NCBI GenBank assembly: GCA_947503345.1
Contig: CANNCW010000003.1
Location: 62,001-126,000, forward strand
DNA length: 64,000 nt
Origin: an uncultured Kangiella sp.
Lineage (GTDB): Bacteria; Pseudomonadota; Gammaproteobacteria; Enterobacterales; Kangiellaceae
Direction of reading: 5' to 3'
The notes beneath the pieces are model-generated. The model did no database searches and had not been told where the DNA came from. It saw only the letters and a list, made by a program, of their open reading frames with translations. How positions within the stretch are numbered: the stretch's first letter is position 1; each line of letters begins with the position of its first letter. This document shows positions 53,480-63,846 of this stretch, in pieces. The position numbers and the translations under genes are program-made.

Positions 53480-55252
53480 ATGGCTTTGGTCCAAGGTAAA
53501 CTTGGTTTAACCATTCGCGTTAAGCAAGAAGTCCTCGTTAATGACGTTCCTGATTCCACTAGGAAAATTCAACGTTGGGTAAAGGAATTACCAGTTATCG
53601 ATTTAGGGGAAAGCGCATCATCTGTTTTTCACCTTATTTATGATTTAAATCAATCGCCATTCAACCCAAAAGAAAGGCTACAACTCTTAGAATCGCTTCG
53701 CGAAACTTGTGATCAATTAATAAGCTCTTTGTCAGAGACATATATCCATAGTCCGTTAAACTTTGCTCCAAAATTAAAATCAGCCTCAGAACTAGTTCAC
53801 GCAATCGCTTCTGAGCTTAATTTTGGATATAACGCTGTTATTGAAGACTTAGCTGCTGATGAAGACAAGTTAGAAAAATATGCCAGTTCAATTTTTGCAG
53901 CCGCATGTGCAAATTCTCTGAAATGCCAAGGACTAATACAGCTTCAACGCTACCAACTTTACAAAACGGTAGGCAGTAAAATTTGGCACCAGCAAAATAT
54001 CATTTATAAAAAAGCTAGCCAGCTTGATATTCTTGAGCAAAAATTAAAGAGTGAAACTGAAGACTTAAAGTCAATCATTCATCAATTTAAGCGCAACTTG
54101 GCGTTATCCACTTGTAACCCTTTCCAAATGAAACATGGTGAAGTAAACGAGTCTTACCAAGCACTGGAAGCCATCGCACCCTTAATAGAATTAACACCAA
54201 GAGTTAACTCTTCGACCTTGTACGCTTATTCAACTTCCTTAGGAATTGCGCCACAACCAAGTGACGCCATCGATAGTGAAAATGGCGACTGGATTGGCAT
54301 CGATTTAACTCAAGCAGTGGGTGCCGTTGAAGATAATACGGTGGAAAACAAACAAGGCTTTTTAGGATTGTTCCGCAAAAATGTGGCTTTAGAGCTTACC
54401 GAAAGTTTGAAATTACACCTTCTGGACCATTGGAAAACGGTCAAAAGCAGAAACTTTATACGCGTTAATACTGATGATGGTACAGAAGCTGCTGTTGGTA
54501 TGGCCGCCTCTCACCATTTCTTAGTTGAACGCCTTGGTGAAGAAGTTAGAGAACGCTTTTTTGGAAAACCTAAAGCCAAGCCAATGTTCGAAACTAGTGG
54601 CCTTAGCATCCAGGTGGACGAGGATGACAGCCAACACAGTTTTGTTTGGCGCTCAGAAAATAGCTTTGGTAGTAATTCCAACCAACCAAAAGCTAATGAT
54701 GCTTTTGACTCGATTTATAAACCAAGAAATTACGAACAGTTACGTGAAGCTAAAGAAAATAAACCCTTTAAAAATATTAAGACTCGCAAATCTTATGAAT
54801 GGGTTAGAGGGATTATTAAAGATGTAAGTCCAGCTGGCTTTTGTTTAGCTTTTGCCGAAGCACCATCGACTCATGTTGAGTCCAATGAACTGGTTACCGT
54901 TCAGAATTATAAGAATGGCGAGATTCAATACAATTTAGGTTTAATTCGCTGGAATCGTTGGCATAATAAAGAATCTTTCTTAATCGGTGTAGAGCTTATT
55001 TCACCCCAAGCGACACCAATTAGAGCAACCCTTGATTGGGATTATGCAAAACCAGCATACCATCACAATGGGTTATTACTTCCCGAGATGCCTAATATTG
55101 GTGTTGATGGAAGCATTATTTTACCACCAATGGGTTACCGCTCAGGGCAAACTGTGGCCATTATGACCCCCGAACAAGAGTATAAAATTGAGCTAACCAA
55201 GCGGGTTTTGCAAACTTCTAACTTTTTGCAATTCCATTATCAGCCTAAGTAA
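53480..55252 (+). CDS. PilZ-like domain protein upstream of fimX
   Basis: A 590-aa protein. The N-terminal two-thirds is helical with no recognised motif; the last 150 residues (GIIKDVSPAGFCLAFAEAPS, ELVTVQNYKNG, LGLIRWNRWHNKES, GVELISPQATP) form a PilZ-like beta domain. Gene order matches the Pseudomonas block where a similar gene precedes fimX, so a link to c-di-GMP or pilus control is possible. Key c-di-GMP residues (RxxxR, DxSxxG) are only partly present (DVSPAG is there; no clear RxxxR). SD GGAG 6-8 nt upstream of ATG. Confidence 0.72.
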   Translation: MALVQGKLGLTIRVKQEVLVNDVPDSTRKIQRWVKELPVIDLGESASSVFHLIYDLNQSPFNPKERLQLLESLRETCDQLISSLSETYIHSPLNFAPKLKSASELVHAIASELNFGYNAVIEDLAADEDKLEKYASSIFAAACANSLKCQGLIQLQRYQLYKTVGSKIWHQQNIIYKKASQLDILEQKLKSETEDLKSIIHQFKRNLALSTCNPFQMKHGEVNESYQALEAIAPLIELTPRVNSSTLYAYSTSLGIAPQPSDAIDSENGDWIGIDLTQAVGAVEDNTVENKQGFLGLFRKNVALELTESLKLHLLDHWKTVKSRNFIRVNTDDGTEAAVGMAASHHFLVERLGEEVRERFFGKPKAKPMFETSGLSIQVDEDDSQHSFVWRSENSFGSNSNQPKANDAFDSIYKPRNYEQLREAKENKPFKNIKTRKSYEWVRGIIKDVSPAGFCLAFAEAPSTHVESNELVTVQNYKNGEIQYNLGLIRWNRWHNKESFLIGVELISPQATPIRATLDWDYAKPAYHHNGLLLPEMPNIGVDGSIILPPMGYRSGQTVAIMTPEQEYKIELTKRVLQTSNFLQFHYQPK

Positions 55253-55390
55253 CTTACGTCTACATTAGCTTGTAAGTAAGTTTTTACTTTTGTTCATGGT
55301 AAATTACTGCTAAATTTGTGCTTCAGTTAATACATTTTTTTTCCAATCTGGTTAAGATTGGCATCAATTATTTTTTGCAGATACTATCTA

Positions 55391-57454
55391 ATGACCGATA
55401 AAAAAAACGCTACTATCAAAACTCTCATTTTGTCCGATTCTGCAAATGAATGTGAGGAATTGGCCAGCCAACTGAAAAACTTAGGATTGGCTATTCGTCA
55501 TCAGCAAATCAGCAACAGTGAAAAACTTAGCGAACAGTTAAAAGAACAAACTTGGCATTTAGCCTTATTTTGTAGTTCCTTGACAAACTTTCCCGTTAAA
55601 CAAGCTCTGGCTTTATTAAAATCACAAAAAACCACGCTCCCAGCTATTTATCTAGCTAACGATTATAACGAAGAAAAGCGTTTTAATATGATGCGTATGG
55701 GGCTTAGTGATTGCGTTGCTCGTGACAACACAAATTTACTATCCTGGTTAATTAAACGTGAACAGATTACGGTACAGAGTCAATTAGCGGCATTTGAAGC
55801 GCAAAAACAAATTATTGAAACGAGTAAAAGAAACGAATTACTCTTAGATAGTTCTAAAGATGCTATCGCCTATATCGCGGAAGGCATGCACATTTATACA
55901 AACCCTACCTACTCCGAGCGGTTTGGTTATGATTCAGACGACTTAGTTGCCTTAACCTTAATGGACTTAGTCAGCAGTGAAGATACGAACAAATTAAAGG
56001 ATTTATTTAAAGAGCAGAAAGAGTCTGGACAAGAAATCGAATCCATTATTAAGTGCAAAAAAGAAGATGGCTCTGAGTTCGAGGCTAACTTTATCATTTC
56101 ATCTGCGGTTTTTGATGAAGAACCTTGCTTGCAGTTACTAGTTCGAGAAATTGCAGATCAAACTGAATTAATGGAAAAGTTAAAAGAAGCCAGTTCAATT
56201 GACCAAGTAACAGGCTTGTTGAATCGCCCCGCTTTATTAAAGAAACTGTCCACTGCAGTTTCCAATGCTGAAGAAACAGGTCTCGACTCTATCCTTTACT
56301 TTATCGAAATAGATGATTATCAAAATTATCTTTCAGAATTTGGCATCGCAGCCTGCGATGAGCTATTAGTCAGTGTTGGTCAATGGCTAACTAGCAACAG
56401 CCCCGAAAACTCCGACAAAGGAAGAATTAGTGATAGCAGTTTTGCCGTTCTATTGAACGAATCGGATAGTTTACCTAGTGAGTTGGCAAGAAATCTATGT
56501 CAAAACATCAAGCAAACCAACTTCGAAATATCAGGCCAAACCATCAACATTACTTTCAGTATCGGCACAGTGACTACTACTGAAAATCAGTTAAAAGCCG
56601 ATAAATTCCTAGCTCAAGCTAACGCCATTTGTAATAAAGTTAAAAGCGACGGTGGTGATGGCTTTAAAATCTTTAATCCGACTCTAGATACATTGCTTAA
56701 TGAAAAAGAAAAAGCCATTTATGACGAATTCTTAGAAGCAAAAGATGCTGGAAATATCCACGTTCTTTATCAGCCAATGATGCCTCTTAAAGGCAGTAGT
56801 AATCGCCAGTATTTATCTTTCTTTCGTTATGTAAACCAAGCTGGCGAGCTTACATTAGGTGACGGCATTTTCGATATCTTTGAAAAGCTAGGGGTGGATG
56901 CCGAAATGGACAGATTAAGCATAAAAACTGCCTTAAAAGAGCTTAAAGATAAAGATAAGAACAAACGTCTAAAATTATTTACAAAGTTAAGCCCTGGAAC
57001 CTTAGTCACCGAAGATTTACTAGAATGGTTATTGGATAAAATTGAAAAAGCCGTTATAGAAACGAATCAAGTAGTGCTTTGCGTAGAAGCAGATATTGCT
57101 CATTCTTATTTAAATCGAGTGAAAATTTTAAAAGAAGCCTTATCAGGCTGTGATATTGGACTTTGTTTAAATAATATAGGGCTAAACGATAAAGAGCTAG
57201 TAGCGTCCATTAAACCAAATTACATCACGTTAAGTGGTGAGTTTATCGACACCTTAAAATCAGAAGGCCCCGAAAAAGTCGTTGGATTAACCAATATTAC
57301 CAATCAAAACAAGATAATGACCATTGCAACTAAACTTGAAGACGCTTCAACTTTAGCACTGATTTGGCCGTTAGGGGTTGATTTTGCAATGGGTAATTAC
57401 GTATCTAAGCCTCTTGAAGGTATGACCTACGACTTTACCGAAAATGATTTTTAA
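55391..57454 (+). CDS. fimX: FimX-like c-di-GMP effector (REC-PAS-degenerate GGDEF-degenerate EAL)
   Basis: A 687-aa protein (P. aeruginosa FimX 691 aa). A REC-like N-terminal domain is followed by a PAS domain (about 150-275), a GGDEF-like domain whose active motif is replaced (GRISDSSFAVLL), and an EAL-like domain where YQPMMPLKG...LSFFRYVN replaces the EAL sequence; the end MGNYVSKPLEG is FimX-like. FimX binds c-di-GMP without turnover and controls type IV pilus assembly. ATG at 55391 gives this length; the open frame upstream begins with TTG. It ends overlapping serB by 4 nt. The pilin operon at the window's left end is its probable target system. Confidence 0.85.
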   Translation: MTDKKNATIKTLILSDSANECEELASQLKNLGLAIRHQQISNSEKLSEQLKEQTWHLALFCSSLTNFPVKQALALLKSQKTTLPAIYLANDYNEEKRFNMMRMGLSDCVARDNTNLLSWLIKREQITVQSQLAAFEAQKQIIETSKRNELLLDSSKDAIAYIAEGMHIYTNPTYSERFGYDSDDLVALTLMDLVSSEDTNKLKDLFKEQKESGQEIESIIKCKKEDGSEFEANFIISSAVFDEEPCLQLLVREIADQTELMEKLKEASSIDQVTGLLNRPALLKKLSTAVSNAEETGLDSILYFIEIDDYQNYLSEFGIAACDELLVSVGQWLTSNSPENSDKGRISDSSFAVLLNESDSLPSELARNLCQNIKQTNFEISGQTINITFSIGTVTTTENQLKADKFLAQANAICNKVKSDGGDGFKIFNPTLDTLLNEKEKAIYDEFLEAKDAGNIHVLYQPMMPLKGSSNRQYLSFFRYVNQAGELTLGDGIFDIFEKLGVDAEMDRLSIKTALKELKDKDKNKRLKLFTKLSPGTLVTEDLLEWLLDKIEKAVIETNQVVLCVEADIAHSYLNRVKILKEALSGCDIGLCLNNIGLNDKELVASIKPNYITLSGEFIDTLKSEGPEKVVGLTNITNQNKIMTIATKLEDASTLALIWPLGVDFAMGNYVSKPLEGMTYDFTENDF

Positions 57455-58323
57455 ATTTGAATTTGCTCTTCTGCAAATTCAAATAAGTCTATTAACGCTG
57501 CCATTGAAGAATACTTTAAGACTGAATTGGCTGACTGGTTGACCTTTTGTTTGGCGTGATACGCAACACCCACTCCTGCCTCTTTCAACATTAGTAGATC
57601 ATTTGCACCATCTCCCACAGCCATACATTCTGCTGAAGTGATTGATAGCGTTTCAGCCCATTTATTTAGGGCTTTTGCTTTTTCTTTAGCATTAACAATA
57701 GTACCAATAACATTACCCGTTAAATTACCATCAATAATTTCCAGTTGATTTGCATTTATAAAACTAAAGGGCACTCGCTTGTTCAGGGCTTGTGCAAAAG
57801 GTACAAAACCACCTGATGCGATGGCAACTTGCGCTTTTTTTCTAATTAAATACTCACAAAATTCTTGCACGCCCGGATTAAATACAAGCTTTTCGGCTAA
57901 CTCTTGAATCACTGATTCTGATAAACCTTCAAGACAAGAAACTCTTTGTTTGAGACTTTGATTAAAGTCCAACATCCCTTGCATCGCTAACTCAGTAACT
58001 TGGGCCACTTGCTGTTTCTTGCCTGCATAGGATGCTAATTCATCAATTACCTCAATCGGTATTAAGGTTGAATCCATATCAAAAACTGCCAATTTAGGAA
58101 CCGTTAAAATCGTATCTGAATAAACATAATCAAGAAGCGATGCATCCAGATACTCCCGACAGTGTTGGAACTCGTCTGATTCAACTTCATAGAGAAAAAT
58201 ACCATGGCAATATTGTGCTTTGTTAAAATCAGAAGCAATAAGTCTTGCTTTAAACTTAGCTTTTAAGTTATTCGCAAAATGAATGGATGATTCCTCAGAG
58301 CAAATGATATATAAGTAAGCCAT
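57451..58323 (-). CDS. serB: Phosphoserine phosphatase SerB
   Basis: A 290-aa HAD phosphatase completing serine synthesis. Motif I is D82MD84ST; motif II SGGF; motif III GDGANDLLML. The N-terminal 70 residues are an ACT-like extension, shorter than some SerB forms. It is convergent with fimX and divergent from the YtjB-like gene, as serB-ytjB are in enterobacteria. Confidence 0.95.
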   Translation of the reverse strand: MAYLYIICSEESSIHFANNLKAKFKARLIASDFNKAQYCHGIFLYEVESDEFQHCREYLDASLLDYVYSDTILTVPKLAVFDMDSTLIPIEVIDELASYAGKKQQVAQVTELAMQGMLDFNQSLKQRVSCLEGLSESVIQELAEKLVFNPGVQEFCEYLIRKKAQVAIASGGFVPFAQALNKRVPFSFINANQLEIIDGNLTGNVIGTIVNAKEKAKALNKWAETLSITSAECMAVGDGANDLLMLKEAGVGVAYHAKQKVNQSANSVLKYSSMAALIDLFEFAEEQIQI

Positions 58324-58397
58324 AACTATTTTATGCTGAAAAAATAAACGATAATAAAAGTATGCTATATTATTGAAAAAATAGGAGAATATTTCTA

Positions 58398-59483
58398 GTG
58401 AAGTTGTTTAAAAAAGCTATTCAATGGATGAATACTTTACCTAAATTTAAATTTTTGTTCTTATTAGCATTATTCTTAGCTACAAATGCTTTTATTACCC
58501 AACAAATATTAAATTTTAAGCAACTATCAAATCACACCGAGCAAAATCAACAATTAATTGACTTCATTACCACCAGCGGTGATCAACAAATTCTACCTTT
58601 AGTAGAAGCAAATAAATTAGAATCGATACCTAACAAACTTATTAACTTGCTAGAATACGGATTACTGCAAAACATTTCTTTGTATAAACCCAATGGAGAA
58701 TTAATTAATAGCTCTGAGAAAAAATTAGAGCAGCCAACGGACATAATAATTAAAGTATCTGAATTAGGTTTGGGTGATAAAAGTTTTGGCTACTTAATTT
58801 ACAGCTTTAAGCAACCGACGACCAATAATTATAGCGAAAATATGTGGATTTATTATCCGGCAATCGCACTTTGGTTATTCGCATCCGTTCTGTTTTTATT
58901 AAACAAGGTTCCTCAAAACAAAACTTCCAGCCCTATTATAAAAGAAGCTCCGCGACTCAGTTATAAAAAAGAATTGCAGCAACTTTTAAAAAGAAGTCAA
59001 TCGAAGCACAGTGCCAAGCAATTATTGATTATTAACGCTGATTGGGAGTCTTTTAATAACCAACCTAGGCAGCCACTTATTTCACTTTTGAACAAGTGGA
59101 CAGCCCACCATAAATGTCACTTAGTTTCATTTGAGAAGGATTTAATGATTTTGGGCCTGCCTGAAACACTCAATATTGAACTGTTAAAGAAAGTTCAAAT
59201 TCTTGCCCTTTGTTTAAATAGGCTATCTATTGAGCCGACGATGCTAATTCATAGTTTAGAATTTGGAGAGGAGATCTATAAACACTTCTTTGGAGTCGTT
59301 GAGTCTGGGCTATGGTTAGAATCTAAAGAAGAGTTAAATGCAGAACAGACATCTATAACTGTTCAAAAGGATATCGAAATAGAAGTTGAGTCTTATGGCT
59401 TTCTCCATTTGCAATTGATTGACGCTCTTAAAGCCGAAGATGCGACCTATATCGAACGCCAATCAAGATTCTTTTTACAATGA
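58398..59483 (+). CDS. AhpA/YtjB-like membrane protein
   Basis: A 361-aa protein with two helices (about 18-36 and 152-172) around a periplasmic domain (LINLLEYGLLQNISLYKPNG), then a cytoplasmic domain of about 180 residues. The first 180 residues match the YtjB/AhpA plan in E. coli, which is also divergent from serB. The cytoplasmic part is additional and unidentified. The protein ends just before parC, on the opposite strand. Confidence 0.7.
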   Translation: MKLFKKAIQWMNTLPKFKFLFLLALFLATNAFITQQILNFKQLSNHTEQNQQLIDFITTSGDQQILPLVEANKLESIPNKLINLLEYGLLQNISLYKPNGELINSSEKKLEQPTDIIIKVSELGLGDKSFGYLIYSFKQPTTNNYSENMWIYYPAIALWLFASVLFLLNKVPQNKTSSPIIKEAPRLSYKKELQQLLKRSQSKHSAKQLLIINADWESFNNQPRQPLISLLNKWTAHHKCHLVSFEKDLMILGLPETLNIELLKKVQILALCLNRLSIEPTMLIHSLEFGEEIYKHFFGVVESGLWLESKEELNAEQTSITVQKDIEIEVESYGFLHLQLIDALKAEDATYIERQSRFFLQ

Positions 59484-59493
59484 AATTTGAGGA

Positions 59494-61746
59494 TTAATCC
59501 TTAGTCTCAACTAGCATTGAGTCCACGCGCTGGAAACCTCTTGGCAATTTACTACCGCGACGACCACGCTCTCCACGATAATGCTCTAGATCTTTTGCCT
59601 TCAATGTTAAATGTCTTTTTCCAGAATAAATGACTAATGAATCTGTTTCTGTTAATACCGCTACTGCAACCACAAACTCCTCTCGAAGTTTTAAACGAGC
59701 CGTAGGAATACTAATGATTTTATTACCTTTGCCTTTCGCTAGTTGTGGCAAATCCTGCAATGGGAACACTAGCATCCGTCCTTCATTTGAAACTGCCACG
59801 CAGAACTGCGAATCATAATCAGAGACACGTCGTGGTTTTAAAACCTTAGCTCCAGCTGGTAATGACAAGAAAGCCTTACCATTTTTAGTCTTAGTCACTA
59901 GGTCCGAGAACTGACCAACAAAACCATAACCAGCGTCAGAAGCAAATAAGAACTTCTGCTCATCTTCTCCCATAATCGTCGCAAGGAACTCAGCCCCTGC
60001 AACAGGATTAACACGCCCTGTGACTGGTTCACCTAATCCTCTTGCCGATGGCAAAGTGTTCGCCAATAAGGAGAAAGTTCGACCGGTCGAATCTAAAAAG
60101 ACTGCATATTGATTTGATTTACCTTGGCTGGAGTCCAAATAAGCATCACCAGAACGATAATTCATACCTGAAGCATCGATTTCGTGCCCTTTTGCACAGC
60201 GAACCCAGCCTTTCTCAGATAAAACCACTGTTACTGGCTCGGTTGGAATTAAATCAGTTTCCGATAAAGCCTTTGCCTCTTCGCGTTCAACGATTTGCGA
60301 GCGACGTTCATCACCAAACTCTTCTAGCGCTTCTTTTATCTCTTTTTTGATCAGAGTTTTCATTCGGGCTTTTGAACCAAGTGTTAACTGTAAATAGTCC
60401 GCCTCATCTTCTAATTCATTTTGCTCAGCTCGAATTTTCATTTCCTCTAGCTTCGCAAGATGACGTAATTTCAACTCTAAAATGGCTTCCGCTTGACGGT
60501 CACTTATTCCAAAGCGGTCCATCAACTTAACTTTTGGTTTATCTTCCGTACGAATGATATGGATAACTTCATCAATATTTAAGAAAGCGACTAATAAGCC
60601 ATCTAAAATATGCAGACGGTCCATGACCTTATCAAGACGGTATTGCAAACGACGGCGCACGGTTTCAAAACGATAATCAAGCCATTCTTTTAAAAAGACT
60701 CGCAGGTTTTTAACTTGTGGACGACCATCAATCCCAATCACGTTCATATTAACGCGATAGGTTCGCTCTAAATCGGTAGTGGCAAATAAATGACGCATCA
60801 CTTCGTCAATGTCCACACGATTTGAGCGCGGAATAATTACTAGGCGTGTCGGGTTTTCATGGTCTGATTCATCGCGTAAATCAGAAACCATCGGTAACTT
60901 TTTAGCCTGCATTTGTGAAGCAATTTGCTCTAAGACTTTCGAACCAGAAACCTGATGTGGCAATGCAGTGACCACCACTTCACCATCTTCAATTTCAAAT
61001 TTTGCACGCATTCGGATCGACCCTCGACCTTTTTCGTACAGTTCTAAAATCTCTTGGGTCGGCGTTATTATTTCTGCTTCAGTAGGATAATCAGGCCCCT
61101 GTATATAACCCATTAAATCTTCAAGGGTAGCTTTTGGGCTTTCCAGCAAGTGAATACATGCATTCGCCACTTCAGTTAAATTATGTGGCGGAATATCGGT
61201 AGCCATTCCAACCGCAATACCAGTAGTACCATTTAATAAAAGGTTCGGTAAACGTGCGGGCAAAACCTTAGGCTCTTGCATGGTTCCATCAAAATTTGGG
61301 ACCCAATCTACGGTACCTTGGCTGACTTCAGTTAATAGAACTTCAGAGTATTTTGCCAATCTAGACTCGGTATAACGCATAGCAGCAAAAGACTTAGGAT
61401 CATCTGGTGCACCCCAGTTACCTTGCCCGTCCACTAATGGATAGCGATAAGAAAATGGTTGCGCCATTAAAACCATAGCTTCATAACAAGCCGAATCGCC
61501 ATGTGGGTGAAACTTACCTAAAACATCACCAACGGTACGCGCAGATTTTTTATACTTGGCAGTGGCTTTTAAACCCAGTTCACTCATGGCATAAACGATA
61601 CGTCGTTGCACAGGTTTTAAACCATCACCAATATGTGGCAAGGCTCGATCCATGATCACATACATGGAATAATTCAAGTAAGCCTGCTCGGTAAATTCCG
61701 CTAAAGACTTCTGCTCAATTCCTTCGTAATTCATTTCTTCAGTCAT
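59494..61746 (-). CDS. parC: DNA topoisomerase IV subunit A
   Basis: A 750-aa type II topoisomerase subunit (E. coli 752 aa). The catalytic Tyr125 lies in [10 protein letters not shown]. The quinolone-resistance region reads [15 protein letters not shown] with Ser85 and Glu89 at the E. coli S80 and E84 positions, so it is wild type. The C-terminal part forms the pinwheel domain ([24 protein letters not shown]). It decatenates daughter chromosomes with ParE, encoded 66 bp upstream. Confidence 0.97.
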   Translation of the reverse strand: MTEEMNYEGIEQKSLAEFTEQAYLNYSMYVIMDRALPHIGDGLKPVQRRIVYAMSELGLKATAKYKKSARTVGDVLGKFHPHGDSACYEAMVLMAQPFSYRYPLVDGQGNWGAPDDPKSFAAMRYTESRLAKYSEVLLTEVSQGTVDWVPNFDGTMQEPKVLPARLPNLLLNGTTGIAVGMATDIPPHNLTEVANACIHLLESPKATLEDLMGYIQGPDYPTEAEIITPTQEILELYEKGRGSIRMRAKFEIEDGEVVVTALPHQVSGSKVLEQIASQMQAKKLPMVSDLRDESDHENPTRLVIIPRSNRVDIDEVMRHLFATTDLERTYRVNMNVIGIDGRPQVKNLRVFLKEWLDYRFETVRRRLQYRLDKVMDRLHILDGLLVAFLNIDEVIHIIRTEDKPKVKLMDRFGISDRQAEAILELKLRHLAKLEEMKIRAEQNELEDEADYLQLTLGSKARMKTLIKKEIKEALEEFGDERRSQIVEREEAKALSETDLIPTEPVTVVLSEKGWVRCAKGHEIDASGMNYRSGDAYLDSSQGKSNQYAVFLDSTGRTFSLLANTLPSARGLGEPVTGRVNPVAGAEFLATIMGEDEQKFLFASDAGYGFVGQFSDLVTKTKNGKAFLSLPAGAKVLKPRRVSDYDSQFCVAVSNEGRMLVFPLQDLPQLAKGKGNKIISIPTARLKLREEFVVAVAVLTETDSLVIYSGKRHLTLKAKDLEHYRGERGRRGSKLPRGFQRVDSMLVETKD

Positions 61747-61812
61747 TAAAATTCTCTATTCACAATTTTTTCGTTGAATATAACGCTTAATACAAAACTG
61801 CATAAAGGCTGT

Positions 61813-63702
61813 CTAGAAATCAGCTTTATTGCCCTTATCTTCCAACCAACTTTTTCTATCTGCTGCACGTTTTTTTGATAAAAGCATATCCATCATCTTT
61901 TCGGAGTTATCGCCACCACCAATGGTTAATTGAACCAAGCGACGAGTTTCTCTTGCCATGGTTGTTTCGCGTAATTGCTTAGGATTCATTTCACCCAAAC
62001 CCTTAAAGCGTTGAATTTGCACCTTGCCGCGTTTTTTCTCTGCTTTAATTAAATTCAGGATGCCCTCTTTTTCATCTTCATCAAGAGCATAAAAAACTTC
62101 TTTACCCACATCAATTCGATACAAAGGCGGCATAGCCACATAAACATGACCAGCTCGAACCAAAGCTCTAAAATGCCTTAAAAACAAGGCACAAAGTAAG
62201 GTCGCAATATGTAAACCATCGGAGTCGGCATCTGCTAGAATACAAATTTTCCCATAACGCAATTTGCTCATATCATCGGAATTTGGGTCTAAACCAATTG
62301 CCACCGAAATGTCGTGAACTTCTTGCGAAGCTAAAATCTGGTTCGAGTCCACTTCCCAAGTGTTTAGAATTTTTCCACGCAACGGCATAATCGCCTGAAA
62401 CTCTTTATCACGCGCCTGTTTTGCAGAACCGCCCGCCGAATCACCCTCAACTAAGAACAGCTCACTAGCCATGGCATCTTGGCCTACACAGTCCGCTAAC
62501 TTTCCTGGTAGCGCAGGTCCTTGTGTAACTTTTTTCCGCGCAACTTTCTTACCCGCTCGCATTCGCTTATGCGCATTGGCAATAGCCCGCTCCGCCAGCA
62601 AGTCACCAATGGTAGGATTTTGATTAAGCCATAAACTAAAAGCATCTTTAACTACGCCAGCAACAAAAGTCGAACATTGACGTGAAGAAAGGCGCTCTTT
62701 GGTTTGGCCTGAAAATTGGGGGTCATCTAACTTTACTGATAGCACATATGAAATCCGCTCCCACATATCATCTGCGGTCAGCTTTACGCCACGAGGTAAT
62801 AAATTTCTAAACTCACAAAACTCGCGAATGGCATCAATTACACCATTACGCAGACCATTAACGTGAGTACCGCCTTGCGCGGTTGGAATCAGATTTACAT
62901 AGCTTTCGGCAATGCAATCACCACCATCTGGCATCCACATGAAAGCCCAGTCCACCGCTTCCGTATCACCTTGCATGGAGCCAACAAAAGGCTCATCGGG
63001 TAACTTATCAAAACCGCCAGCTGACTCCAACAAATAAGCAGTTAAACCATCTTCATACAACCATTCTTCTTTTTCGCCTTTCTTTTTATTATCAAAGATT
63101 ACTTTTAAGCCAGGACAAAGAATCGCTTTAGCTTTAAGTACATGCGATAAACGAGAAACTGAGAATTTATCCGAATCGAAATATTGAGGATCCGGCCAGA
63201 ATTTAACGGAAGTACCGGTATTGCGCTTGCCTACCTCACTCACCACTTCTAAATCAGTTTTCTTAAAACCGTCTTCAAAAGCCATAGTGTATTGTTTGCC
63301 ATCACGTTTAACTGTTACTTCCACTCGCTTTGACAAGGCATTCACTACCGAGATACCTACCCCGTGTAGACCGCCTGAAAACTGATAGTTTTTATTAGAG
63401 AACTTACCACCAGCGTGAAGCTTAGTCAGGATTAGCTCTACCCCAGGAATGCCTTCTTCAGGGTGAATATCCACAGGCATACCCCGTCCATCATCGATTA
63501 CCTCTAGCGACTCATCTTTGTGTAAAACCACCTGAACTGTACGAGCATGACCAGCTAAGGCTTCATCCACACTGTTATCAATGACTTCTTGTGCTAAATG
63601 GTTAGGACGACTGGTGTCTGTGTACATCCCTGGGCGTTTTTTTACCGGCTCTAAACCACTTAGAACCTCAATCGCTTCCGCGTTATATTGCTGATTTGCC
63701 AT
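61813..63702 (-). CDS. parE: DNA topoisomerase IV subunit B
   Basis: A 629-aa subunit (E. coli 630 aa). The GHKL ATPase has EVIDNSVDEALAGHA, DDGRGMPV and GLHGVGISVVNALS; the TOPRIM domain has EGDSAGGSAKQARDKEFQAI and DADSDGLHI. Length and motifs indicate ParE rather than GyrB (which has an extra insert). It lies between parC and the probable cpdA; both follow the same strand. Confidence 0.96.
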   Translation of the reverse strand: MANQQYNAEAIEVLSGLEPVKKRPGMYTDTSRPNHLAQEVIDNSVDEALAGHARTVQVVLHKDESLEVIDDGRGMPVDIHPEEGIPGVELILTKLHAGGKFSNKNYQFSGGLHGVGISVVNALSKRVEVTVKRDGKQYTMAFEDGFKKTDLEVVSEVGKRNTGTSVKFWPDPQYFDSDKFSVSRLSHVLKAKAILCPGLKVIFDNKKKGEKEEWLYEDGLTAYLLESAGGFDKLPDEPFVGSMQGDTEAVDWAFMWMPDGGDCIAESYVNLIPTAQGGTHVNGLRNGVIDAIREFCEFRNLLPRGVKLTADDMWERISYVLSVKLDDPQFSGQTKERLSSRQCSTFVAGVVKDAFSLWLNQNPTIGDLLAERAIANAHKRMRAGKKVARKKVTQGPALPGKLADCVGQDAMASELFLVEGDSAGGSAKQARDKEFQAIMPLRGKILNTWEVDSNQILASQEVHDISVAIGLDPNSDDMSKLRYGKICILADADSDGLHIATLLCALFLRHFRALVRAGHVYVAMPPLYRIDVGKEVFYALDEDEKEGILNLIKAEKKRGKVQIQRFKGLGEMNPKQLRETTMARETRRLVQLTIGGGDNSEKMMDMLLSKKRAADRKSWLEDKGNKADF

Positions 63703-63846
63703 ATAATATTATTAGATATAAATAGTAAATATTGGGGCTTACACTCTCGAAAGACTCAAGATATAGCCTTTATGTGGGTACTTATCCTATAAAGCCCGAT
63801 CACCGAGTGCAAGTAAAAAATGATTAAAATAGAAAAGAATAAGACT

